A stretch of DNA of 64,000 nt from Clostridia bacterium (GTDB lineage Bacteria; Bacillota_A; Clostridia; Oscillospirales; CAG-272). The translations under genes were made by a program, and so were the position numbers. Location of the stretch: the NCBI GenBank assembly GCA_017462125.1, contig JAFTRQ010000132.1, positions 1 to 64,000 on the forward strand, read 5' to 3'. How positions within the stretch are numbered: the stretch's first letter is position 1; the number at the start of each line of letters is the position of its first letter. Of the stretch, positions 1-7,572 are shown one piece after another. The notes beneath the pieces were generated by a model. The model was not told the origin of the DNA, did not search any database, and saw nothing but the letters and a program-made list of their open reading frames with translations.

Positions 1-3
1 ATG

Positions 4-38
4 AATCCCAAGGCACTCATCGAAAGCGCCTTGGGATT
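4..38 (+). terminator. intrinsic terminator of a gene left of the window
   Basis: An 11-bp perfect inverted repeat (AATCCCAAGGC with GCCTTGGGATT) is followed by a T-rich tract at 38-49. It reads as a plus-strand terminator for an upstream gene outside the window. Confidence 0.6.
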
Positions 39-50
39 TCTTGCTTTTTC

Positions 51-98
51 CGTTCTTACACTCTGCCGTACCCTCGTACGGCTACGAATGTAAGAACG
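51..98. repeat. long hairpin, CGTTCTTACA arms
   Basis: The outer arms CGTTCTTACA (51-60) and TGTAAGAACG (89-98) enclose an inner stem GCCGTA/TACGGC (65-70 and 77-82). No T-run follows on either strand, so this looks like a structured intergenic repeat more than a terminator. Confidence 0.5.
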
Positions 99-129
99 AA
101 AAATATACCTACCTTTTTCGACCTCTGCC

Positions 130-156
130 AGCGTGTCGAGAGTTTCTCGACACGCT
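130..156. repeat. 12-bp hairpin AGCGTGTCGAGA
   Basis: A perfect 12-bp stem (AGCGTGTCGAGA at 130-141, TCTCGACACGCT at 145-156) with a 3-nt loop sits directly next to the terminator at 158-187. The 1-218 gap otherwise holds no gene that I can support. Confidence 0.5.
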
Positions 157-157
157 G

Positions 158-187
158 AAAGAACCCCCGACAACTCGGGGGTTCTTT
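158..187. terminator. terminator of the GH71/99-like gene (possibly bidirectional)
   Basis: A 13-bp perfect stem AAAGAACCCCCGA (158-170) pairs with TCGGGGGTTCTTT (175-187) around a 4-nt loop. It lies 32 bp past the stop of the minus-strand glycosidase and carries short T tracts on both strands. Confidence 0.65.
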
Positions 188-218
188 ATGTCTTTATGAA
201 ACAATCAATGTGGAAAGG

Positions 219-2858
219 TCAATTCTTCTTCTTTCTCTTCCCTTTTCCGAGAACAACTGCGGCGGAGACGGTAGCGGTAACAGCCGCACTTGCGGTAGCA
301 GCCAACGTTGAGCCACAGCCCTTTTTGTCCGTTGTGATCTCGGTGTCGGTCTCTTGTGGGATCGCGGTGCTCTCTTCCATAGAAACGCTTTCGCTCTCCG
401 AAGGATCGGTAGAAAGCTCAGCAACGTCTGCGTTCTCCGTGGTGCTGGTATAGCTATACTTGAATCTTGCACCGGGAGCTACGTCACCTGAGATATAGAA
501 ATCCATAATGTCGCCCGAGAATTTCGAATAGTCACCCTCGTCATGCACGTTGTCCGTCCAAGCGAAGTTGACCGTGAAATCGTAGCCCGACAGCGCAAGG
601 TCGGCCTTCGCCACCTTGACGGTCATATATCTGCCATCAAGCGTATATTCGCAATCGGCAACCTTCTCGGAGGCATAGCCCTCACCCGTGAAGCGCTCAA
701 GTACAACGGTCTTTTCGCCTGCCGCCGACTTATTGATCACGTAATCAAAGGTCTCCCAGCCTTGATTCTCTTGATCGGAGTCGATATAAAGCGTCATCCA
801 CAAGGGATCGGTATAGGGTGTGATATTCTCTGCGCACTCTACGTGGAAGTAGATATAATCGCTGTCTCTCGCTACCTGCGCGCCGATAATATCGTTTCTG
901 CCCGAGGTTTCGGTGTACACAAGGTCGCCATATCCCGTGGAATCTCTGTCGCCGGTGTTTCCGATATAAGCCGCGAAATAGGGCTCAACGCTCTTCCATT
1001 GCTCCTCCCCTGCACCAAGGTCGATAGTGACAGCCTTACTCGGTGTGGGAATGGGATTAACGCCCTTATAGCGGCGGACGTAATTGACCAACAGATAATA
1101 GTAGTGGTCCTTCAACTCACCCTTGGTGGGCTCAAGATCACGGGAGAATTCATTGTCAAACTGATCCGCGAGAGCATTGGAGACCATGGAATTCGTGCTA
1201 CCCCACGGGGTGGGCTGTCTCCATGCGTGCCACTCGTTCCAGCCTGTGATGAAGATGACCTCGGGATCGACCTCAAGGGCATAATCAAACTGCTCGGAGA
1301 AATTGTAGCCCCAGAGAGATGCGGACGTACCCTCCTTCTCGTAGCGGTCGGGATATGTGGAGGTATAGGAGCGCCCCATCACGTGCTCGCCGTTCATAGC
1401 GGTAAGCTCGTGCGTTACATAGTTATGGTTGACCGCAACGCCTACGGTCATCTGCTCTATATCTCCCTTGGCAACGCCCTTGGAGCCTCCCACAGAATAG
1501 AGCGCCTGCGGGTAGGTGGAAAGCCAGCCCCACTGCTTCGGAGCGGTGCTCTCCACAAGATAGCCGGGCTGTCCTGCGCGCCAAGTAAAGAAGCGGTTGA
1601 TCTCCTTATCCAGCATCGTCAGCTGATCGGTGAAATTATTGTGCGCCAAAAGCATCGGCTTATCGTCGTAATAAAACCAGAGATTCTGATATTCGCCGGA
1701 GCGATAGATGTCAAGATAGATCGAGCGGATCTGCTGTGCGCTCTCGTTGGTTGGCGCGAAGGGCATATGGAAGGACACCTTCGGAACGTCAACTGCGCCG
1801 TTTTCCTGCGCGTCGCTCCAGGTCTCGTAGAGCTCAAGATAGCTCTCCCGCCACGTGATCGAGCCGTTGGTGTTATCGGTGAAGATCGTATCAACTCCCG
1901 CGTTGGCCAAAAGCTCTGCATGTCGGCGGAGGACCCACGGGTCCTCGGTGTTATAAAAGCCGTAGATCGGCTCGTTCCAGAAGCAATAATGCCCTGTTTC
2001 CTCCCAAGCGGGATGATCGTAATCGTTTTTCGCGTCGGGATAGAGCTTCATAAGCTCCGTGGTGTTGACCGCGCCCTTGGAGGCAGTAGCCTTGGTGTGC
2101 CAGGTCCAATAGAACATAGCAAGGGTCTTGCCCTCTCGGGGACCGCCCACGTCCTCGTAGGTCAGCGATTCTCTGCCGAGTCCGTCGGTAAAGACCCAAG
2201 TGTCGGGCATAACCTTATGGGTGTTGAGCAGACTATCCTCGGGGATCACGTACTCCTCGGGAGGCTTATGGTTTCCGTCAATAGAGCTTCCCGATCCCAC
2301 GGGGGTGAGGAAGGGCTCCTTTGGTGTTTTTGTAAAATTGATCTTCATTTCCCAATCAAATTCGGACTCAAGTCCTGATTCATAGCAGTATGCCTTTGAT
2401 ACTGTCTTGTTCATATGCCAAACTCCTACCCGTCCGTCGACGTCATGGATGCGGATCAGGTATTCACCTGCAGGCAATTCGTCAAAAGACAGCGTGTTAA
2501 AGGAGTTATCCTTCAATGCGGTGTATCTTTTTGTTGCAAGCGGATCGGACAGCACCGTGATGCTGTAGTCACCACTCCATTTGTATATACTGATGGTAGC
2601 GGAGGAATCCGAGGTGCTCCAGGTCGGCATTGAAATGCTGACGCTATTGAACGGTGCGCCAAGATTCAATCGGATGCAGTAATCGGTAGAGATCTCCTTG
2701 GCACTGCGCCCCGGCAGAGAGCTGTGATAGGCGGCTATCAAAGCAGGGGCATCGGAGACAATATTCTCATCCCCCGAGGCTGCATCAGCGGGAACTGCGG
2801 CGGCAAGCCCCATACAGAGGGCGAGGGTGGAAAGCAATATTCTTCTCAGCTTTTTCAT
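219..2858 (-). CDS. secreted GH71/GH99-like glycosidase with C-terminal CBM9/DOMON-like domain
   Basis: This is an 879-residue predicted surface glycosidase. The start is the ATG at 2858, because AAAGGA lies 7 nt upstream and a signal peptide (MKKLRRILLSTLALCMG) follows at once; a longer reading to 2897 adds a non-signal extension. The middle third carries the MFYWTWH and FITGWNEWHAW motifs seen in GH71/GH99/WbsX-type TIM barrels that act on alpha-mannans or alpha-glucans; the exact substrate is unknown. Residues of about 640-820 (YFHVE..., MTLYIDSDQ, ETFDYVINK) resemble CBM9/DOMON beta-sandwiches. The C-terminus ends in a GCGS motif, about 20 small or hydrophobic residues and GKGKRKKKN, a Cys-type sorting or anchoring tail. 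It lies 54 bp after the HAD gene on the same strand, so co-transcription is plausible. Confidence 0.75.
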   Translation of the reverse strand: MKKLRRILLSTLALCMGLAAAVPADAASGDENIVSDAPALIAAYHSSLPGRSAKEISTDYCIRLNLGAPFNSVSISMPTWSTSDSSATISIYKWSGDYSITVLSDPLATKRYTALKDNSFNTLSFDELPAGEYLIRIHDVDGRVGVWHMNKTVSKAYCYESGLESEFDWEMKINFTKTPKEPFLTPVGSGSSIDGNHKPPEEYVIPEDSLLNTHKVMPDTWVFTDGLGRESLTYEDVGGPREGKTLAMFYWTWHTKATASKGAVNTTELMKLYPDAKNDYDHPAWEETGHYCFWNEPIYGFYNTEDPWVLRRHAELLANAGVDTIFTDNTNGSITWRESYLELYETWSDAQENGAVDVPKVSFHMPFAPTNESAQQIRSIYLDIYRSGEYQNLWFYYDDKPMLLAHNNFTDQLTMLDKEINRFFTWRAGQPGYLVESTAPKQWGWLSTYPQALYSVGGSKGVAKGDIEQMTVGVAVNHNYVTHELTAMNGEHVMGRSYTSTYPDRYEKEGTSASLWGYNFSEQFDYALEVDPEVIFITGWNEWHAWRQPTPWGSTNSMVSNALADQFDNEFSRDLEPTKGELKDHYYYLLVNYVRRYKGVNPIPTPSKAVTIDLGAGEEQWKSVEPYFAAYIGNTGDRDSTGYGDLVYTETSGRNDIIGAQVARDSDYIYFHVECAENITPYTDPLWMTLYIDSDQENQGWETFDYVINKSAAGEKTVVLERFTGEGYASEKVADCEYTLDGRYMTVKVAKADLALSGYDFTVNFAWTDNVHDEGDYSKFSGDIMDFYISGDVAPGARFKYSYTSTTENADVAELSTDPSESESVSMEESTAIPQETDTEITTDKKGCGSTLAATASAAVTATVSAAVVLGKGKRKKKN

Positions 2859-2912
2859 AGCGGAATCCTTTCTGACGTATATTTGAAACTCGCTCACCTT
2901 TGCGCCATAAGA

Positions 2913-3560
2913 TCAGGCGTGCTTTAAAATATCCGAAACCTTCTCGGCAATATGCGTTGCGCCTGCGGAAGAGAGCTCAGCAAGGTCGCCGTAGCCATAC
3001 AGCACACCCAGCGAATCGATGCCATTGGTGCGCGCCCCAAGAATATCCTGATCACGGTCTCCGATCATCAAGACGCGGCTCTTGTCGGAAACATCAAGGC
3101 ATTCGAGGGCATAGGCGATCACGTCTGCCTTTTTGTTGCGGGACTCGTCCATTGTGGCACCGGCCACAAAATCGAAGTATTTGGCAAGGTCAAAGTGATC
3201 AAGGATCTGCTTGGCGAAAATCTCGGGCTTTGAGGTGGCAAGCACCACCTGCGCGCCTCTCCCTTTCAGCTCGGCAAGCATCTCCGAAATTCCTTCGTAG
3301 ACCTTATTTTCAAAAATGCCTCTGTCGCGAAAATACTCGCGGTAATATTCCACGCATTTGAGGGCGTCGCTATCGGAAAAGCCGTAATATTTCTTGAAGG
3401 AAGCTGAAAGAGGCGGACCGATAAACGCATAAAGCTCTCGCCTGTCGCAGACCTCAATGCCCCATTTTTTGAGTGCGTAGATCACCGAATTGGTGATGCC
3501 CTCCCCCGGGTCGGTCAGCGTGCCGTCAAGGTCGAAAAACAAATAGTCGTATTTGCTCAT
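2913..3560 (-). CDS. HAD-superfamily phosphatase, phosphoglycolate-phosphatase-like
   Basis: The 215-residue protein has all HAD motifs: motif I DLDGTLTDPGEGI near the N-terminus (nucleophile and acid/base Asp), motif II in LATSKPE, and motif IV in MIGDRDQDILGA. The helical cap between motifs I and II is of the Gph/PpaX type (class C1). The family hydrolyses small phosphate esters such as phosphoglycolate, or pyrophosphate in the PpaX branch; the true substrate cannot be read from sequence. Its ATG overlaps the stop of the upstream glycosyltransferase by one base (TGATG), which implies translational coupling. It is cytoplasmic, with no signal peptide or membrane helix. Confidence 0.8.
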   Translation of the reverse strand: MSKYDYLFFDLDGTLTDPGEGITNSVIYALKKWGIEVCDRRELYAFIGPPLSASFKKYYGFSDSDALKCVEYYREYFRDRGIFENKVYEGISEMLAELKGRGAQVVLATSKPEIFAKQILDHFDLAKYFDFVAGATMDESRNKKADVIAYALECLDVSDKSRVLMIGDRDQDILGARTNGIDSLGVLYGYGDLAELSSAGATHIAEKVSDILKHA

Positions 3561-4273
3561 CAGACGCTCGCCTTCTTAATACGCTTTTTCATCTTCAGAA
3601 TGTCACGCACCATTTTTACGGAGTCACGGATGATGCTGACCTTGCTCTCGCGGTGGTTGATGATCTTTACGGGCATCTCCACGATCTTCATATTGAACTT
3701 GACCGCCCAAAGGATGCACTCAAAGTCGAAGGCGAAGCGGTCGACCTCACAGCGGGAGAAGATCTCCTTTGCAGCCTTGCCGGTGAAGGCCTTGCAGCCG
3801 CACTGAGAGTCGGAGAGCTTGAAGCCGCCCACGATGGAGAGCACCTTAATGTAGATCTTGCTTGCCAGCTTTCTGATGGCGGTATAGCCCTCGTAGCCGT
3901 CCTTGGAGAGGTTTCTCGAGCCGATGACCATCTGCGCGTCGGGATTTTCGAGGAAGGTGTTGTAAACGCGCTTGATCACGTCAGTGCCATAGGCAAGATC
4001 GGCGTCGGTGAACATAATGATGTCACCTTCAGCGGCAAGCATAGCAGTTCTGACAGCGTAGCCCTTGCCGCGGTTCTCTTCATAGCCGACAACGCGAACG
4101 CAGGGGAGGTTCATCTCCTCAACGGCCTTGTCACAGCCGTCCTTCGAACCGTCGTTGGAGAAAATGATTTCATAATCCTCGAAATTTGCCGACATATAGT
4201 CGGAGAGTGTCTGCGCGGTCTCCTTGATGATGGAGAGCTCGTTATACATTGGGATGCAAAGTGAAAATTTCAT
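3560..4273 (-). CDS. family 2 glycosyltransferase, polyprenyl-phosphate (ALG5/DPM1-like) type
   Basis: The 237-residue GT-A enzyme begins with the FSLCIPMYNE strand, followed by the nucleotide-binding SNDGSKDG, the metal-binding FTDADLAYG and an acceptor-side SDSQCGCKAF motif. This set is typical of transferases that load a sugar onto a polyprenyl phosphate (dolichyl-phosphate glucosyl/mannosyl type; undecaprenyl phosphate in bacteria). There are no C-terminal membrane helices, so it is probably peripheral at the inner face of the membrane. A Shine-Dalgarno AAAGGAA sits about 9 nt upstream. It is coupled to the HAD phosphatase by a one-base overlap. Donor and acceptor are unknown; an envelope or exopolysaccharide role is an inference. 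Confidence 0.8.
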   Translation of the reverse strand: MKFSLCIPMYNELSIIKETAQTLSDYMSANFEDYEIIFSNDGSKDGCDKAVEEMNLPCVRVVGYEENRGKGYAVRTAMLAAEGDIIMFTDADLAYGTDVIKRVYNTFLENPDAQMVIGSRNLSKDGYEGYTAIRKLASKIYIKVLSIVGGFKLSDSQCGCKAFTGKAAKEIFSRCEVDRFAFDFECILWAVKFNMKIVEMPVKIINHRESKVSIIRDSVKMVRDILKMKKRIKKASV

Positions 4274-4409
4274 TTTTATCAGTTCCTTTTTTGTTTTTTT
4301 ATATTTTGATTTATAGGTGGGTTAAACGGTGTAGATGCACGCGGTTCGCCGAGGTGGCTCGCATAGCGAGACGGAGGGATTGTATATTCTGCAAGCGTTT
4401 TAAAACAAT

Positions 4410-4460
4410 CCTCAGTCACCTGCGGTGCCAGCTCCCTTTGCACAAGGAAGGCTTCCTGAG
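4410..4460. repeat. degenerate intergenic repeat
   Basis: In the 217-bp gap between the glycosyltransferase and RlmA genes, the sequence around CCTCAGTCACC...GCGGTGCCAGCTCCC ends in GGAAGGCTTCCTGAG. It resembles imperfect palindromic intergenic elements common in Clostridia. There is no coding signal. Confidence 0.35.
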
Positions 4461-4490
4461 TTCATCTCAATTCACCCACTAAATCCTAAT

Positions 4491-5345
4491 TCACCAGTCC
4501 GTCTTTTTATAAACGGTGATTTCAAAATCTATTTCGGTCACAAGGCTTTCAACACCTTCAAGCTTCGCCTTGTCGGCTTCCGAGGTACGCCAATAGTAGG
4601 GCGTCATGGAAAAGAGCGCGGCGATATTCTCCTTGCCGCGTATTTCCACGTAGGAGTTGGAGCTGTGGGCGCCGATGCACGACATATGCCGGGGCAGGTC
4701 TGCTCTCTCGCCGTTCTCATAAACGTTATCGTAGATCACCTTTTTCAAGCCCATAAGGTGCTTCTTGCCCGCACCCACAAGGATTAAAATGCCTCCGTCA
4801 CGAAGAACTCTGGTATATTCCTCCTCGGCGCAGGGGGCAAAGACGTTGACCACAACGTCGGCACAGCCGTCCTGCAGGGGAAGCTCAAACACGCTTGCCG
4901 TTGCGAAAAGCAGATTGCTCTCCCCGTCTCTCCTTGCCTGCTTCGCACCCGCAGAGCAAGCGAATTTGGAGAGGTCAAAGCCCACGGTATGCTCTGCCAC
5001 ATTCGAGAGCATCGAGGTATAATACCCCTCTCCGCAGCCCGCGTCGACCAGCAAATTGCAGTCGGGCGCGTATTTTTTCACGGCCTCAACGATTGCCTGC
5101 GCCTGCGTTGCGTATGCCCCCGTAGAGCGCAAGAATTCCCTTCGCGCCGCAACCGCTGCCTTGGAGTCGCCGCCCGTCACGCCGAAGCTGAGATAACCGT
5201 CGGCGGAAAAATCAAAGCTGTGCTGCTTCCCCTTGGGGTTATTGCCGTCACACTTTGCGCTTTTGCCATCCTCGGTGACCTGCATTCTGTCGCCACAGAC
5301 TGGGCACTTAAAAAAACTTTCGATAATTGCCTTATGATTCGTCAA
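4491..5345 (-). CDS. rlmA: 23S rRNA (guanine-N1)-methyltransferase, RlmA family
   Basis: RlmA-type enzymes methylate N1 of a guanine in 23S rRNA hairpin 35 (G745 or G748) with S-adenosylmethionine. The 284-residue protein has the family's N-terminal zinc finger (CPVC at 14-17, then a Cys and a His before DFSADGYLSF), the SAM motif LVDAGCGEGYYT, and the VFAPCAEEEYTRVL motif next to the active site. The start is TTG at 5345, supported by a strong TAAGGAG 7 nt upstream; no ATG lies nearby. A promoter of the TTGCTT-17-TACAAT type precedes it, so it may head the minus-strand unit with the glycosyltransferase, HAD and glycosidase genes, although the 217-bp gap makes this uncertain. Which of the two guanines is modified is not resolved. 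Confidence 0.85.
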   Translation of the reverse strand: MTNHKAIIESFFKCPVCGDRMQVTEDGKSAKCDGNNPKGKQHSFDFSADGYLSFGVTGGDSKAAVAARREFLRSTGAYATQAQAIVEAVKKYAPDCNLLVDAGCGEGYYTSMLSNVAEHTVGFDLSKFACSAGAKQARRDGESNLLFATASVFELPLQDGCADVVVNVFAPCAEEEYTRVLRDGGILILVGAGKKHLMGLKKVIYDNVYENGERADLPRHMSCIGAHSSNSYVEIRGKENIAALFSMTPYYWRTSEADKAKLEGVESLVTEIDFEITVYKKTDW

Positions 5346-5382
5346 AATGAAGCTCCTTACAGAGATTGAAATCTATATTTAT

Positions 5383-5411
5383 ATTGTACTATATTTTTTC
5401 GAAAAAAGCAA
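5383..5411 (-). promoter_or_regulatory. promoter of rlmA
   Basis: On the minus strand TTGCTT (5406-5411) is separated by 17 nt from TACAAT (5383-5388), ending 37 bp before the TTG start of rlmA. Confidence 0.55.
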
Positions 5412-5459
5412 TAGCATTTTTGGGTATTTTTTGTATACGGGCGGTTGAAAAAAACGGTA

Positions 5460-5488
5460 TTGACAGCGCCGAGGGGATATGGTATAAT
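5460..5488 (+). promoter_or_regulatory. consensus sigma-A promoter
   Basis: A perfect TTGACA (5460-5465), a 17-nt spacer and a perfect TATAAT (5483-5488) preceded by ATGG (TGn extended -10). It is followed at once by a structured untranslated segment and is divergent from the rlmA promoter. Confidence 0.8.
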
Positions 5489-5494
5489 ATAACT

Positions 5495-5617
5495 GTAGAT
5501 AAATACCGCAATCGCTCCCCTCTCCGACAATAGTTTTGCCGACGGGTAAGCTTGATTACGAGCATATAAGCGCGCAGATAAGGAGATCGGAAGATTCCCG
5601 TTTCCGCGCGCTTTTTT
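5495..5617 (+). ncRNA. candidate small RNA or attenuator leader, family not recognised
   Basis: A start site 6-7 nt after the consensus -10 and the intrinsic terminator at 5568-5617 (AAGCGCGC pairing GCGCGCTT, then six Ts) define a transcript of about 123 nt. Internal hairpin potential includes GCTTGATTACGAGC and GATCGGAAGATT. No open reading frame with a ribosome site lies inside. I compared it by eye with 6S, SRP and common riboswitch cores and saw no match. Two readings remain: a free small RNA, or a premature-termination leader for the gene at 5749. Confidence 0.55.
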
Positions 5618-5748
5618 ATATCTGAAAAGCTCAAAGGAGCAACGCTGAATTGGAAAACATTGCAAACGCAAATAACCGGCGAATACTCAAAGTGCAAGAT
5701 AATCTCGTTCCTTGCCCGTCATAAATAACATCTAAGAAGGAGCCACAA

Positions 5749-6636
5749 ATGAAAATAAAAAAAGTAATTATCATCACGATCTGTGTAATTACAGCTGTGA
5801 TACTTACTGTAAGCTTCGTTACTGTCGGCGTTTATTCCACTAAAAAAATATACATTAGTGTAACAGCTGCGAAAGATTTTTGGACAAGAACAGAGCAAAA
5901 GCTCGTGAAGATCATATTACCTGCTGCCAAAGTGTATTATAATAAAGCAGCAGAAAAAAACAAGGAATTAATCATTGGTGATTTCGTATACAAATTAGAA
6001 TATCACCATTCGACAGACAGTGGAATCTACAATACAGACGTATATAAGTTTTGCGATGATCAAAACGATGAAGTTAGTTTTTTCAAAAACACCGACGACA
6101 TCTGTACCTTATCTTTGCATAACTACATACCTCAGGAAACCGATAGAATTTTTGAAAATACCACATTATTTTCAGACGAGGAAATCAAACTAAAAATCAT
6201 CGAAATGCTGAAGGATTACGTCGATTTTTCTCAATACAATCATTTTGAATTTTCGCGCCATACAAGCGAGAATACAGGAGAAGATATTATTGACGTCAAA
6301 TGGGTTGAAAAACGAGGTGAGCTTGAAACGTCCAATTATACCCGATTCCGTATTGAAGGAGGCCTTCTGTACAAAATCAGCATTGCAAACACCTGTCCCG
6401 AGGAATATGCGGGCACCTTTCTTACCGATACAGGGAGAAACGAGTTGATTGAAAAAGCAATTTGTAAATACTACGGTATTTCATCAATCGATGAAGTCGG
6501 AGATTATTCAATCGAAGCAATGCAACTAACTCGTTACCGCGGCAAGGAAGCAATATATGTTCATGTAAACGCGCGAAAAAAATTAGCTGCACTTTACGAT
6601 GCGATATTTTTCTATATCGTAAATAATGACTCTTGA
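5749..6636 (+). CDS. membrane-anchored protein of unknown function (tandem paralogue 1)
   Basis: I do not recognise this 295-residue protein. Residues about 4-28 form one hydrophobic signal-anchor helix; the rest is polar and probably outside the membrane. It is rich in Lys/Glu/Tyr and AT-rich in codon use compared with the neighbouring GC-richer genes, which hints at a different history. A strong AAGGAG lies 8 nt before the ATG. The next gene is a diverged copy: shared blocks are YxLEYH, DEEIKxxxxxxxKDYVD, CPxEYxGxFxT and the identical C-terminus IVNNDS. The pair looks like a local duplication. No catalytic motif is visible. Confidence 0.7.
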   Translation: MKIKKVIIITICVITAVILTVSFVTVGVYSTKKIYISVTAAKDFWTRTEQKLVKIILPAAKVYYNKAAEKNKELIIGDFVYKLEYHHSTDSGIYNTDVYKFCDDQNDEVSFFKNTDDICTLSLHNYIPQETDRIFENTTLFSDEEIKLKIIEMLKDYVDFSQYNHFEFSRHTSENTGEDIIDVKWVEKRGELETSNYTRFRIEGGLLYKISIANTCPEEYAGTFLTDTGRNELIEKAICKYYGISSIDEVGDYSIEAMQLTRYRGKEAIYVHVNARKKLAALYDAIFFYIVNNDS

Positions 6637-6649
6637 ACAAGGAATACTT

Positions 6650-7502
6650 ATGAAAAAACAAAAATTATATTTTCTTTTATGTATATTTCTGATTATCGCC
6701 ATATTCCTTTGCTCTATTCCCTCCTGCACGCTCTCTCCCTACTCAGCCTACATTACGTATTCCTTGACGAGATCATATAAAATAGATACTCCCAAAAGAA
6801 ATGCCGCCATTGAGGATCCGAACGCCATTGCGCAAAAAAGCCTCGAAATAGGAAATATTTCCTATGATTTGGAGTATCATTATACAAGTAAATCTCCCCC
6901 ATATTTGCGTGATATATATATGCAACGATAACGATAACGATCTGTGGATACACTTCGATCGAAATAGCGGTTTGATCGCAGGTTTCACCGATTACGGCAA
7001 CAACAGAGAAAAGGAATATACTCATATAGGTGATATTTCAAAAATGTCGGATGAAGAAATAAAAAGGGCTGTAGAGGATTTCTTTAAGGATTACGTTGAT
7101 ATATCCGTTTTCAACACATTTACAATTACTGAAAACGAGGACAATTCGCTGGAATTACTTTGGCAGGATAACCGTGGGAAGTATTTTTCATCAAACGAAT
7201 TAAGGGTTTTTCTGGATGAAAACGGCATCATATACGATTTTAAAGTTGATATTAAATGTCCTCCCGAATATGACGGAAATTTTATCACCGAGGAAAAAAA
7301 GAAGGAACTTTTAGAGAAAAAAATACGCAAACATTTCGATCTGAAATCTTCCGATCCAATGGTATATTATGAGATAGATAGTGAAGAGGTAACGAACTAC
7401 TACGGCAAAGAAGCAATTCAAATCGATATTGTAGGCAGCTGCGGTAGCGATGTTTTTATATGTGAGCAAATCATTATCATCATCGTAAATAACGACTCTT
7501 AA
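6650..7502 (+). pseudogene. tandem paralogue 2, frameshifted at an (AT)5 run
   Basis: The ATG at 6650 has AAGGAA 5 nt upstream and follows the first copy by 13 bp. Residues 1-24 are hydrophobic and end in SIPSC, a possible lipobox. The first frame reads ...ISYDLEYHY... and stops at 6931; the homologous remainder (LWIHFDRN... to IVNNDS) continues in another frame. Adding one AT unit to the run at 6912-6921 restores a single open frame of about 284 codons. Three AACGAT hexamers follow at 6924-6941. It is either a pseudogene, a phase-variable gene or an assembly error; the sequence cannot separate these. Confidence 0.7.
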
Positions 7503-7522
7503 CTTTTTTCTGTCAAAGCACG

Positions 7523-7565
7523 TAGGGGAGGAAGGAGCCTTTTCAAAAGGCTCCTTCCTCCCCTA
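7523..7565. terminator. bidirectional terminator
   Basis: A 20-bp stem (TAGGGGAGGAAGGAGCC then T-run, and its complement) around a very short loop lies between the plus-strand paralogue pair and the convergent sensor-kinase gene. Confidence 0.7.
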
Positions 7566-7572
7566 AAATATA

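Noticed and set aside
543..2378. 611-codon open frame on plus, antisense to the GH71/99-like gene
   Set aside because: It is a shadow frame caused by GC-biased codon use; no ribosome site or recognisable domain, while the minus-strand gene has motifs, a signal peptide and a terminator.
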